NCBI GenBank assembly: GCA_038502055.1
Contig: JAXRKN010000044.1
Location: forward strand, 1,212,001 to 1,276,000
Length of the DNA stretch: 64,000 nucleotides
Origin: Tanytarsus gracilentus
Taxonomy: Eukaryota; Arthropoda; Insecta; Diptera; Chironomidae
Direction: 5' to 3'
Part shown: piece after piece, positions 10,895 through 23,341 of the stretch
Layout: each line of letters opens with the position of its first letter
Numbering within the stretch: the stretch's first letter is position 1
Notes under the pieces: model-generated
The model's input: only the letters and a program-made list of their open reading frames with translations
Told to the model about the DNA's origin: nothing
Database searches by the model: none
Position numbers and translations under genes: made by a program

Positions 10895-13548
10895 GATTTA
10901 ATTTTTTGTGAGAAATTAACAAAAATTTGACTGAAAAATTTGTTTGCTTTGTCTAAAATAAATTCCGGTGTAAAAAATTCATTCTTTTTTAAAACGGCCC
11001 TCGATGAATAAAAAAATATGTGCGATTTTTCTTTTTATTTTCACTCTAGATATCATCATGAAAAATGAATTCATGTCCGGCATTTTCTCGCTCTCTCTTT
11101 TGTGCGCTTCTGAAAAAAGCTTCCATAAATCTCATCGAGAACAAAAAAAGAGACAATCGCTAAAAAAATAGTGTTTTTGGGTCAACAAGGTTGAATAAAC
11201 ATGAGAAAATTTCCGCGGCATTTCTCATGAGATGAAAACTCACATTGAGATGGTGAGATAATGAAATTTTGTCTGGCAGTGGGAAAATAATGGAATTATT
11301 CATTGCAATAGAGAGAGTGGTGGTGGGAAAAGTCAACAAGGGATGGAAACTAAAAAATTTATTGAAAAAAATTAAAATTTTTAAATTAAAAATTTAAACT
11401 TTAGAAAATAAAATAAAAGTAAGAAAAATTTAAAAATTTCAATCCCTGGTAAAGTCAAACAATCCAACCATTTTACAACACCTCAGAATGACTTTTTGTC
11501 ATCGCTCTTGTTCATAGTAAAATCCAATGAAACCACACAAAAATACAACATAATTTGTCCTGTGAAAATTATTTTAAATGAAAAGCGACAGCAAAAGCCG
11601 CAAGGGAGTTGATTTTGATCCTGTTGAGCTCGGTCGAATGCAATTAAAACTAGCTTAAAAACTTCTTCCTTGCTCGCCTTTTTGCGGTACTCGATGCGGA
11701 AACGGAAAAATAATTTTTTGTGCTCTTTTCCCTAATGAAATTAGACTCGAACGTTGCTCTGCATAAAAACTGTCGAAGTCAATTTTTTTCTCAATTTTGG
11801 ATAAAAAATTTTTTCATCTTAATTTAAAGATTTTAAATTTACACAGAAATTATAAAGATTTTGTAAACATTTTTAACCTCTTTACTCATCTCTCACTTCT
11901 TCTAGCACTTATTTTCCAGTTCAATCATCATTATAGTGACGACCTCTCATTTTACGGTTCAATTAATCTCGAATAATTTAATCATGCACGCAGACGAGTA
12001 AACTTTCATCGGAAGGACATTTTCCTCTTGTTTACACTCGTCATGACTGCAAGGCAACGACAATGATTTAATTTCTCACTCTCGCTCGTATTACATTAAA
12101 GAACCTCCCAGTGCTTTTTTTAATGAATGCAATCACGATGACGACAAGCTAACAAAAGTGATGCCGGCAATTATAAATAGAAAAAAAATTAAATTTGTCA
12201 CAAGAAAAAGAACAAAAAAAACGTATTTTTTTGAGAGAAATAAAAAATCTTCTCCGACTTTTCCACACAAAAATAATCCAGAAAAGCTTCAAAAAGTCAT
12301 GAACATAAGCTCATTTATTACAAAAGCAATTCATTAGTACCCAGAGCAGCAGAAATGATTATGTTCACACGTGTGCATGCACGAAGAACTTTTTTTCAGC
12401 ATTCTCAGCGTGAATAAAAGCTGATGCAGAACAACTGTAAACACATTTGAGAGGAAGAGTGAAATATGTAATGCGAAAAAGTAATGTGAACTTGTTTACA
12501 ACATAAAAACACTTTTGTATAGAAAGTAAAAGAGGGTTTTTGAATAAAAGAAGAAAAAAGCTTTTTTATGATGCAATAAAATTTTCTTGTGAGTCACTTC
12601 AGAACATTAAGATGGAGGCGTGATGATGAATAAAATTCAAGGGGTGGAAAAGGTTCAAAAAAATTAAATTTTAAATGATTTTTAAAAAATTAAAATCAAA
12701 TTTTAAAAATTTAGAAATATTTTTTAAATTTTAAAAGTAAAAAAAAATATTTTTAAAAATTTCAAAAATGTTTTTAAATTTTATTTCCTCAACCCTTGCC
12801 CACTTTTTCAGCCCGTATTCAGTTTTAAAAATAAATTTCTCTCAATCATTTAAAAAGTCATGACCTGCAGAATTACGACATAATTTAATGCCACGAATAC
12901 TTTTTCATGACATCAAAACACTTCTCGACTCTCGTCAAAGAAAATCTTTTCAACTCAGACATCAACATTAAAAGTTTTCTTAATTGCTATGGTAAAATCT
13001 TTCACAACTCTTTGAGTTCACCTTCTAGAAATTTTTCGTCATTGAATATTCAATTAAATATTTTTGCATTTGAGCTCTTTGCGATGGAATCTGATGAAGC
13101 TCTAGAAAGGGCATTGACAGCATCACGAATGACGTCGAGAAGAAAATGTGATTTACGCAACTTGAAGTGAGAAAAACACGTAGAACATTTTTAAAAATAA
13201 ATTTATATCAAAAGAATTGCCATAAAGCCAACCAAATATTTTTTTTTGTCATCAACAACAAAAAAAGAATTAAACAATAGCGAGGCAAAAGTTTAATTGA
13301 GCAAATTTCTCGTCATTGTGCTCATAATGTTGAGTTCAAAGCGGAACAAGCTGAAAAATTGACGAAAGAAGTCAATTTTATTTTATAGTTTGCGTGTCAT
13401 CGCAATCAGCAATTTTTTATTTATTTGGAGAGCGAATGAAAATTGAAAATTTTATTTCCATGATTTATTTTTGTCGAACGATGCTCGTTAAAAAATTTAT
13501 GAGAGATGCTTTTGAGCTCTTTTTCTCCCTTCTCTCTTACTCCCACAC
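10895..13548. other. Long gene-poor stretch
   Basis: No coding frame with codon character, no splice-consistent exon series and no tRNA-like internal promoter noticed. AT-rich with A/T runs. Confidence 0.45.
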
Positions 13549-13580
13549 AATCGCATCTTTTCTCTCTCTCTATCTCTCTT
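13549..13580. repeat. TC-rich microsatellite
   Basis: A (TC)n-type run, interrupted by TA and TT, immediately upstream of the CAGCTG hairpin. Confidence 0.6.
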
Positions 13581-13600
13581 CTCTATGTGACGATCTTGCT

Positions 13601-13629
13601 CAACAGCTGTTGCGAAGCAACAGCTGTTG
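13601..13629. promoter_or_regulatory. Short perfect hairpin with two CAGCTG E-boxes
   Basis: CAACAGCTGTTGC, a GAA loop, then GCAACAGCTGTTG: 13-bp perfect arms, each holding a palindromic CAGCTG E-box 16 bp apart. It could be a paired bHLH site or simply a structured repeat. Confidence 0.4.
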
Positions 13630-14008
13630 TGTAAAAAAAAACGGTCAAAAAATATTTAAAAAAATAATTCTTACATGCGCTCCAATACTTCAACACCATC
13701 AACTTCACCACTCACCCTCTTCCCTCGATAATAATGCGCTCTCACTGTCGTACCCCCAATTCATTTTCATACAGTGACAAGATTAAAGACAACGAGAGAA
13801 GAAGTGCAAAATCATTCATGTTACCAAAGATGAAATAAATAATAATTTTAGAAAGAGTTAATTCTTGTTGGAACCAATAAAACAGTCAATCATAACGGTG
13901 AAATTAAAATCTTGCTCGCGATCAATTCAAACATTGACATGCTTAATTTTCAAAAAGTAATTTTTGTTACCAAATTAAGTACAATAAATTTGATCAGGAA
14001 AAAGGACT

Positions 14009-14546
14009 AAATAAAATAAGTAAAAAAAATTTAACAACACTCCCTTCTCTTTGTACAACTAGGTATTTCGCACGGAAAAGTATTAAATAAAATAAAATCA
14101 GTAAACATTTTGACATTTTTATACATTTTGTTATAGCTCTCTTGTTAACTTAAAACTAAATTTTGGTATTTGCTTTATCGCAACATATTAAACATATGTA
14201 TGCAATACTTGAATGAATTTAATATTGGAATTTAAGATCCAAAAACTAGAGAAGTGGAGCGGTTTTAAAAAACATCAAACAGACAAAAATTACCGCTCCA
14301 CTTTTCTAGTTTTTGGATCTTAAATTCCAATATTAAATTCATTCAAGTATTGCATACATATGTTTAATATGTTGCGATAAAGCAAATACCAAAATTTAGT
14401 TTTAAGTTAACAAGAGAGCTATAACAAAATGTATAAAAATGTCAAAATGTTTACTGATTTTATTTTATTTAATACTTTTCCGTGCGAAATACCTAGTTGT
14501 ACAAAGAGAAGGGAGTGTTGTTAAATTTTTTTTACTTATTTTATTT
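14009..14546. repeat. Long near-perfect palindrome, 255-bp arms, 28-bp loop
   Basis: 14009-14263 is repeated in reverse complement at 14292-14546, with one mismatch seen (GAG versus GAA next to GTGGAGCGG) and a 28-base spacer. Each arm is about 75% A+T. No open frame or transposase is present. A transcript across it would fold into a roughly 255-bp double-stranded hairpin. Options: a fold-back/MITE insertion, a hairpin-RNA (endo-siRNA) locus, or an assembly artefact from a snap-back read. Confidence 0.85.
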
Positions 14547-16752
14547 GTTGTCATGACGTGAAAAATTTTTACCTCAATAAAATTGCGATTTTCTTCTTCT
14601 CGTAAAATTTTACCTTTCCGCTCTTCAGATGAAGTGGAAAATTTTGTTCAAATAAATCTTTGTAATGCAAACAATGATGAATGAGGAAATTTGCAGAGTT
14701 TGTTAAATTATTAAAGCAATTTTCTTAAATCGAGCATAAAGTTTAGCTTCAAGGGAAATTTTAGATGATCAATTTCAATAAATTTTGTTATAAGCTTTAA
14801 AAATATTTGAATAATCAGATTGGAAAATTTATGCGAAATAAAATACAGCAAAGTAACAAATTTTGATATCAAACGTTTTATTCTGAAAAGTTGTTCAATT
14901 TTTTGACTCACTTTCAAAAGCCTGCTCGAAAAATTTCCACCCTCTTTAAATCTCCACTCCAATTAATTCACAATTATTAATCTTTTAATGAACAATTAAT
15001 ATTCATCATCATTCACCCCCATATCATCGTTAAAATAATAAAGCTCATTCGAGCGTGTTCTATTTTTATCGCAATCATCATTACCGAAAAAAGGAAGTTT
15101 CAAATTTTATGTCGATTTTATACGAACATGATTTCGATTTTGTGTGAGATTAAAATAGAAATAAAATACCAATGACGTCAGCAAGGGAAAATTAATTTTT
15201 TAATACAAATAATTTTGTGGAAAATTTTTTAAATAATTTTTTTAATTTTTCACCTCGAAGTGTCACTTAAAAATTAATGTGTAATTAAGGTATTATTCTA
15301 CGTCGTCCCATCAGTGCTACAATATTCATGCGACATCTCTAGACAATCATGTCGTTTGAAATTTCGACATTCCGTGAGCTTTTTAATAATTTAATTCTCG
15401 TCGTTGTGTTCTGTGTTCACGACTTTGTTTATCGTCGAACAGAAAAGTTTTCTTTTTTGAAGTTAAAAGAAAATAAAATGACAATATTAAAAATTAACTC
15501 TGTACTTTTTAAGAAGCTTGAACTTGGTTTTGTCTTATGTCTTTAATTAGATTTCTGACAATTAAAAGAGAAAATAATTTCAATCTTAAAATCTAATTAA
15601 AACTTCAGCGCAGCGCACATAAAAACCGAACATTTTTAGAAAAAGTCCTTTTGTGCACGTTAAAAATAGAAGTGAGCCACATTCGAATGAAAATGAGAGG
15701 GGAAAAGGAAAGTTGTTGGAAGATGTTTCATGGAAGGATTCAAAACATTGAGACTAAAAACAGTAAAACATTAAAAGATACTGTCTTCATTTAAAATGAC
15801 ATACAAAAAATATTAAAAATTCAAAAAAGTGACCAAGCCATTAAATTTTTAAATTTAATATTTCTTAAATTTTTAGATGTTAACAGTTATCATTAGCTAT
15901 ATAATTAAATGCAAATTTCTATTTTTAGTCTCCTTAATTTAAGTTTTTAAATATCATAGATAAAAAGTATCGACTGTACTGAGAAAATTGATTTAAACAA
16001 ATTTTATTTAAAATTTCATCCCAACAGCTTTTTTCAAGTTAAATGAATCCAAAATTATTAACGTTCATATAAAATTTAAAATGTCGGTAATGCAGAGTTT
16101 GTTCGAAGGTAACGCAGAGCACTATTTTTAAACAATCTAACATGCTTGTAACTTGTAACGGTTTTGATCCTTAACATTTTAAATTTTAACTTTTCCTACT
16201 GAAATGTTTCAAATTTTAATGTTAACTGTCATGTTAAAAAATTTATATTAAAAAATTTAATAAGATTTTTTTATTTTTCTATGTCCAAAATCATAAACAT
16301 TAACAAAAGTCCTTAAAACAATATAGTGCCTTATCACGAATTTTTTGCTCATCTCTTAAAAGCTTTTACAAAATTTCCCTTTACATCAATTCTCATAAAG
16401 CACCTCGGCACTGCCACACGACATTGCGAACAAGCAAATGTAAACTCCATGAGGATTGTGGGTTTTCTTTCAAAAAAAAGCTTCTCTTGCGCCATTATAT
16501 TAAATTATGTATATCCTTCTGATGTTGCCGCAGACTGTGAGCGCTCACACGGGCTGAATCGAAAAAGAAAAAAAAGAGTGAAGAATTTTTTCTCGTCACA
16601 TGCTTGAATTGTTTTGTGCTCGCTCATTTGAGTGCAATTAATTAATTAATTGTTAGAAGTATATTTTTGCTTTAAGTTCATTATGCTTAAGATTTATGAT
16701 TCGAATGAGATAAAAATAACTTATGAGTCGTTTTAAAACTTTGAACAGACGA
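14547..16752. other. Intergenic, no gene seen
   Basis: AT-rich, only short random frames. It ends at the left arm of the PC4 inverted duplication. Confidence 0.5.
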
Positions 16753-17612
16753 AAAATTATTAAACCTGCGATTAAAATTTTATACGATAAGATTAATTTT
16801 TAAAGAAATTTTTTAACGGAATTTTATTATTCAAAATAACGGAAAATTCAAATTCTTCCCGTCAAAAAACAACAAATCAAACAATTTTGATAAATACTGA
16901 AAATAACCATGAAGAGATCAGCTATTTCCCGTGCACCTGATTCATCAGATTCCGAAACTGATGTGAAATCGGTGAGTTGTGAAGATTTGAAAATTTAATT
17001 TGCAGGAAATGTTAAAATTCAAAATTTTTATTTTTTCCCCAGCCAACAAAAACTAAAAATGCTGAAAATTCAGAAAACGAAAGTCCTGAGAAGAAAATCG
17101 ATAAGAAAGAAGCGACAGCCATGAAGGAAGTAAAAGAAAATGCCAAAACTGAAAGTCCAAAGAAGAAAAAGCCAAAGAATGAGAAATCTAAAGATCCAGC
17201 AGCTGGAAGTTTTGAGCCACAAACTGATAACGAAGGAAAATTATTCTATGACATTGGTCGCAATCGTCGTGTCTCGCTCAACACCTTCAAAGGCAAGCAA
17301 ATGATTAACATTCGTGAATTCTATCTCGACAAAGCAAGTCAATCAATGAAACCCGGCAAAAGTGGCATTAGCTTGTATGAGGATGAATGGAAGAAGCTCA
17401 CAACACTTGCCAATGAATTCAAGTTTGACTAGAATAGTGCCTCAAATGCACTTGAATTGTCATTTAATCATTATTGTAATCATAAAATGCATTTTGTAGA
17501 GTAAAAGCTAAATCTCGCAATCTCGTGCATTCATCATTATTAAAATCTTTTGTTTCCTTTTAATATTTCGATGCCATGCGAACTAGTTTTTCTATTTAAA
17601 ATCGTCGAAGTG
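16753..17612. repeat. Left arm of inverted duplication carrying PC4 (copy A)
   Basis: Matches the reverse complement of about 27232-28090. Similarity is near-complete over the gene, its intron and about 150 bp of 5' flank, and fades in the last roughly 60 bp of 3' flank. Confidence 0.85.
16909..17432 (+). CDS. Ssb-c31a: RNA polymerase II transcriptional coactivator PC4/SUB1 (copy A)
   Basis: Two exons, 16909-16971 and 17043-17432, joined at a GT-AG intron, give 150 residues. The N-terminal half is a low-complexity Ser/Lys/Glu-rich tail (SSDSETDVKS, ESPKKKKPKNEKSK) typical of PC4, where phosphorylation regulates DNA binding. The C-terminal about 65 residues are the PC4 single-stranded-DNA-binding domain: KLFYDIGRNRRVSLNTFKG, MINIREFYLD, MKPGKSGISLYEDEWKKL. 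PC4 dimers bind ssDNA and act in transcription initiation, termination and repair in the nucleus. An almost identical inverted copy sits at 27.4-27.9 kb; coding differences I can see are GCT/GCA at residue 5 (silent) and Glu/Gly in ENSE(G)NES. The symbol is that of the Drosophila homologue. Confidence 0.9.
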
Positions 17613-17721
17613 CAACTTCACTCATTTATCTTTAGACTTAGTAAGTAATTAAAATTGTGGAAATAATTTTTTTTACAATTCGACTTAAATTACTTAATTC
17701 TGTTTCTCATTAAACAATTGA

Positions 17722-17820
17722 TTTATTGCGAGAGTGAAAAAAGCTTCGAGCGACATTTCCTGCATGATAAAATCCCAAATGGCTGTAAAATTTTGTTATG
17801 CCCATAAAAATGCCGCGAAA
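17722..17820. repeat. Block D, shared with 49390-49489
   Basis: About 100 bp downstream of PC4 copy A, containing CGACATTTCCTGCATGATAA and GCCATAAAAATGCCGCGAAA-like stretches. It matches the region downstream of the double-PC4 gene in the same orientation at roughly 85% by eye. It is a remnant of the segmental duplication and shows that the two forward-strand PC4 loci share 3' flanks. Confidence 0.75.
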
Positions 17821-18329
17821 CGAGAAATTGCGGCAAATTATTCATAAAAAAAACTTGAAACGAAAATTACTCAGAGTTAAGCACATTAAAAGCTACTCAT
17901 GAGCTTTGACCCCAAGCACACAACAACAACCCCAAGATCATGATGACGAGCATTTACAGTGAAATCTAATTAATTTTGTTCACATGTGAGTGAAATATTG
18001 CGATGATGATAGAGTCCAGAGGGAATGTGCACATTCTTTTCCGTGCTGATGATGCGATGCTCAGTGTACGAAAAAGAGAAAGGCGACAGCATATGGAAAG
18101 CTGTTGATAAACAAAAGAGAAAGAAAAGTTATGGAGAAAAATATTTGTCATTGTCAAGAAAAAACTATGCAAAAACTACAGCAGTACTACATTCCATGAA
18201 CTATTGTGACTCTCTCCCACTGCCAATGGTTTTCCGTGAATACTTCATAAGAAATTTATTTTATCATGCAAGCGTTGAAAATTTATTTAAAAAATTTACC
18301 ACACCTTGATTTTTTCATATTTTGCTTTT

Positions 18330-18809
18330 AAGCACCGAGTTGTAAAAAAAGTACAATAGCTTAGGAGTGCTTTTGAGTGTACTTAGCATTTCACCTGAGA
18401 AAATGAGATTTTTTATAGCTCCGCTATATATTAATTTTGGATTTTTCCAAAACCAGTTTTCGACCCCTAGTGCCAAGACATTACATTGTGCAATATCAAA
18501 ACATATACTCAAATGACAGGCCTAGTCAAACCCTACAAACTGGCGAAAACAGATTTGAAATCGGTTGCTCCTACGAGGAGTTAGAGCCATTTAAGTCATC
18601 TTACTTTCTCACTTTCTCACTTTCTCACTTTCTCACGATCTTAGTGAACGCCATATCTCAAGAACGGCTGGTCGGATTTGTCTCGGGTTTGTGGCTAAAG
18701 ATCGGGTTTTGGCTCTAGTTGTGCAAGAAGTATTTAGTTTTGAAGTACGACCCTCCAAGGACCGTCCGTGGGTGCAAAAATGTCCTTTTTCATACAAATT
18801 TTCTCTTAT
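18330..18809. repeat. Probable interspersed repeat leading into the tandem array
   Basis: Less AT-rich than its surroundings and non-coding. It contains an 8-bp-period run (ACTTTCTC, four copies at about 18602-18634) and a GCCATATCTCAAGAACGG-type stretch of the kind seen in dispersed insect repeats. Class not determined. Confidence 0.4.
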
Positions 18810-19285
18810 ATGGCTTCATGGGTATCGTTGAACTCGTAATTGCATCAGGAATCGATTGAAATTGACGATTTTTGAGGAACGTCCATCATGGCCGGCCAGG
18901 AGTGCCACTAATGTCCATTTTTCAAAACTATGGCTTCATGTATATCGTTGAACTCGTCATTGGGTCAGGAATCGATTGACATTGACGATTTTTGAGGAAC
19001 GTCCATCATGGCCGGCCAGGAGTGCCACTAATGTCCATTTTTCAGAACTATGGCTTCATGTATGTCGTTGAACTCGTCATTGCATCAGAAAATCGATCGA
19101 CACTGATGATTTTTGAGGAATGTCCATCATGGTCTACCAGGAGTGCCACTAATGTCCATTTTTCAAAACTATGGCTTCATGTATATCGTTGAACTCGTCA
19201 TTGGGTCAGGAATTGATTGGCATTGATGATTTTTGAGGAATGTCCATCATGGACGGCCAGGAGTGCCACTAATGCCCATTGTAAC
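18810..19285. repeat. Tandem repeat, 120-bp unit, four copies
   Basis: Units begin with ATGGCTTCATG at 18810, 18930, 19050 and 19171 (spacing 120, 120, 121). They share TCGTTGAACTCGT, ATTTTTGAGGAA, GTCCATCATGG and CCAGGAGTGCCACTAATG. The fourth copy breaks off near 19285. Frames running through the array are by-products of the repeat. Confidence 0.9.
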
Positions 19286-22099
19286 GGAGTAGGGTACTAA
19301 TCTATGCGGAGCTATTGGAAATGGCAACGCCGTTTGCAGACCCATCTTGTTTTTTGTTGAAAGGACACAGAAAAGAAAATAATTTCATTTGTGGTATTTT
19401 AAAACCTTGACGACCAGCTCAATGTATCGACAGACTGCTCTTTATCATCCGACACTTTTCTTTCATAAAATTATTCTGCTTTTGTCATCAGAATGTTCAA
19501 CTTACAATGTCAACAGGGATTAAGTGTGAAAGTTTGAAGTAGATCGCATTTCAATATGTCATTATTCATAAGCACTTGACTCTCGGAAAGAAGTCTGAGT
19601 AGGACAACGTGTGCAAATGCACTTGAAAGGTGAAGAAAAATGAGTTTGCCATTCAATCACAATCGATGCTGTGGTTCAAGTGTTTTTCACTTAAAGGTTA
19701 AAGATTATGGATTGGAAATGATTTTTTTATTTTTGATTTAAAAATTTAAATATTTTTTGACCGTTAAATTTAAAATATTGATTTAGATTTTTTTTATTAA
19801 AATGAACATTTTAATAATATACGACGCGAAATTACCATCACTTAGTGCTTTGCCAAAAAATTAAAAAAAAACATTGTAGCGTAGAAAGCATGTACTATAG
19901 TATAGTAAATAATAAATGGTAATTAGTTTACATCCATCAAGTCAGCTAAGGGTGTATTTTTCTTTCTCTCTTTTTTGCGAATTTCTGTTGATTTTTACGT
20001 CGCTTGTTGTTGAATTTTACATGCACGACGCTTCTGGTATGTGAGTTATTGCACACGAGTAGACGTTGAGAAAATTAAATGGGGATGAATTTAAAAGTTC
20101 TTGCGGAGATTTTGAGCGAAATTTTTATGCTTCCAAAATAATTTTCTTCGGCTGTCAGATAAAAATTGTCGGCAAGGAGCTGAAAAATAACAAAGAACGA
20201 TGAACATTGAAAAAATACAGAAAGTATTTGAGATAATGAGATTGAGTTTTACATTTAAATTGAGCGTACGAGAGGAAAATTGATTAGTGAGGCACATGTG
20301 CGTGATCATTTAAAATTTTCCCTCCTTTTTTTCAGGAAATGAAATAATCGAAAAGACGAGAAAAACATGATGGAGGAAAAAATCGATTCAACAAGTGATC
20401 AAGCATTCATTGTCGTGTTGATGTCATCAGGAAAATTCAATGGGGTGAAAAATTTGAACACTCGGGAATAAAAAAATTTTTGAACCACTTTTAAATTAGT
20501 TAATTATTTTTTAAAAAAAATTTATGAACTGGATTAAATTCCATCCCCTGTCCAACTCAACATAAATATGTAGATATCTTTTTTTTTGGGGAGAGAAAAA
20601 TCAACAACAATAATTTTAAATCGAGTTGTCATTTATTTACACTTTTTTGTTCTCTTCTTTCCATTTTTCTCCCTTTATCATTGTATACAGTGTACATGAC
20701 GTTGTTGATGCCAATATTTGCTCTAAAATAAATTGAAAAATGTTTTTTATTTCCGTATGTTTTGTACTTTGTTGCTAAAGGATGCATGCACAAGTAAAAA
20801 CGAGTTTAAGCTTTCGTGGAAAAAGAACTTATTAGGTTATAAAATGTTTGTAGGATTTAATTGACACTAAAAAAATCCTAAAACATTTAGTTTAGCTCAC
20901 CGAACTGACAGAAATTCTACTGAAACTTTAACCGTACAACTCATGACACTTTAAGCAATTTAAAAACAATCGCATTAATTACTCTCCACTAAAACTTTTG
21001 AGGTCAGTGCTTTGCTTCTTCCGAGAAAATGCGAAATTAGCTGTGAAAATTGTTCTGCATTTAAATAATTAATTAACTAGAACGGAACGAGTGAAAAAAA
21101 AGTTCTGCATGCTTCTAAAAGATTAGCGCAGTGACAAATAATTAATTTTTGCGCAATCAACATTGTTGAGTTAAAATTTAATTGAATTTTTTTCTCTTTC
21201 TATTCGTGTTAATTGACGAAAACAAAATAACTTTTTTTTTGACTGCTCCAAACTGCATTCTAAAAACGAGAGGAAATATTTTTAAATTTGCACGACGACA
21301 AATTTGAGTGCCCTGATGCGTAGCGAGTGCATCCTGCCTCGTTTATAAATTTAGATTAATTTCTGCAGTTCATGTGAAATATGAAGAAAAAAATATTTCT
21401 CGCATCTGTGCGAATCATATTCAGGCTGGCATGATTATGTTGTTGCAACACGTACACGAACAACATGCAAAATTGTTTTGCACATTTTCTCGAACTTAAT
21501 TTTCATGAAAATTGCGCACTAATGTGTCACATAAAATTATTAAATTCATCTGAACACTCCGCAATTATATGAAGTGACACAGGAAAATTAAAATTCTCGT
21601 ATTAATTACTCGATAATTGAGAACTCTTCGGAATTTTGTTAATTTTTCTTCGTTAAAATAAAAATTAATTGATTTTTATCGAATTTTTTATTAACAAATT
21701 TTTTAATGAAATCTGTCCATGGCGCAAGAAAGAAAGACAAAATTTAAGGAACATCGGCCTAAAAAATTAATAAATTATTTAAAGCTCATCCCTGAGAAAT
21801 TTAAATTTCTCGTGACTTGAGAGTTCGAAATGGAAATTTTTTTAACACAATCTTTACAAACTTGCATGTTTTTACGGTGACTTTACTTTTAACTCAATAA
21901 ACAGTTTGATAGTTTTAAAATATTAAAAAATCATTGCGACATGAGCAGAAATTTTAACAGATTTAAAAATAAAACTTTTACAAATTTAGCTAATTTTTTT
22001 GTCTTGACATTCTTAAAATGTTTTTCTTGAGTCCTTTTTTAGCAATATTAGCTCTTAAGGCACTAACTTGAGTCACTAAATTCCCTCCTTTCGTCAAAT
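19286..22099. other. Intergenic, no gene seen
   Basis: AT-rich, short random frames only. The far end is the 3' flank of the JHBP-domain gene. Confidence 0.45.
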
Positions 22100-23341
22100 T
22101 CACAACGAATCGCTAAAGAAGCCCGAAATGAGTCCAAATTTGTCGACAATTTTCTTCGCCATGATGTCGAGAATCGACGGCTCAATCAGTTTGAAAGTTT
22201 CTTGAAAATGTTGATTGAAGTAAGCATTTTTATTCCCATTGACACTAGAGAAATTCAAAAAACCACTAAAAATAAAATTAAAATTTTAATCAAATTTTTA
22301 AAAATATGTGCAATTCTCACCTCGACATTTTAATCTCAATTTGTGGACTGATTGCTTTCATTTCCTTCTGTCCTTCGTGATTTTCCTCAATAATCGGCAT
22401 TGAAAGTTTCACTTTGACATTCTTCAGTGTAATTTCCATTCGACCATGTCCACTGACTTTATGAGACGAAGATTTGCCCCAATTTGACATCTCATAATTT
22501 GACGTGAACATCAAATTTGGAAATTCCACTTGAATTTTGAGGACATTTTCCGAAAATCCAGTCATTTTTATCTCTTTCGTATTCTTAAATCCATGAACTT
22601 TGAAATCGTCGAGTTTGAGTGAGCCAATTGAGTTGTGTCGCGGATGTTGAGACTTTTTGCGTCGAAAAATATTAAAAAATGCTCGAACTTTGTTCCACGC
22701 TGTTTTCTTGCCGCACGACTCTGTGTCATCGCTACAGCTGTTCTCTTCACGTTCACCAGCTAAATCACCATTGCTCGCTTGTCGCTGTCGCAAGCAATGA
22801 AGAAATTGCATCGATGGACTTCCATTAACATTCGGCTGATAAATATTATTGCGAAAGGGCAACAAATTGCTTTGTGCATCGCGGTCATGACGGGACATTT
22901 GTGGACATGGCGGAGCGTCAATTTTTTCGAGGAGAATTCGCGATGGATGAAAATCGGTTTCATTATTGCAGTGAAGACGATAAACGTCTTTGTCATTTAC
23001 ATCACCCACAACATCAAACTGCTGCAAATAAAAAATTGGTTAAAAATCAAGATTTGATAATTTTTAAACGAGTTTCTCTTTAAACCCCCGCAGGAAGAAA
23101 AACTTAAAATATTTCAATCGCTCACCACATTTCCATTCTTCGATTCAAATCCGCTCGAGAAGTTTGTTAAATTTTTCTTCTCCTTCTCGGTGCTTGTTGT
23201 CGCTTTTTCGACTGAAATCTCGCTCGATTGTGGAAAAAGAGCTGCTAGGAATTTAGAAAATTAATTTTTTTAAATAAATTGATGCCTAAAATTCTTACTC
23301 AAGCATGCTGAAGCACCCTTTGAGATATTTTTTTCTCCCAT
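22100..23341 (-). CDS. JHBP/takeout-domain protein with long N-terminal extension and no visible signal peptide
   Basis: Four exons on the reverse strand fit in phase: 23341-23299, 23244-23126, 23021-22321, 22244-22100, giving 335 residues. The first roughly 175 residues have no family hallmark: a polar start (MGEKNISKGASACL), Ser/Thr/Lys-rich segments, DDTESCGKK and a basic stretch NIFRRKKSQHPRH. From SIGSLKLDDFKVHGFKN onward it follows the JHBP/takeout pattern: LKIQVEFPNLMFTSNYEM, a SGHGRMEITLKNVKVKL strand, then a C-terminal NGNKNAYFNQHFQETFKLIE helix ending in GFFSDSL. The family is normally secreted, so absence of a signal peptide is odd; either an upstream exon is missed or this is an intracellular member. 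Ligand unknown. Confidence 0.75.

Noticed and set aside
18992..19192. 66-residue open frame inside the tandem repeat
   Set aside because: It simply reads through the 120-bp repeat units; the same peptide is duplicated with the repeat and has no family resemblance.
22779..23083. Forward-strand frames over the JHBP-domain gene
   Set aside because: Antisense shadows of the spliced reverse-strand gene, which has consistent phases and family pattern.
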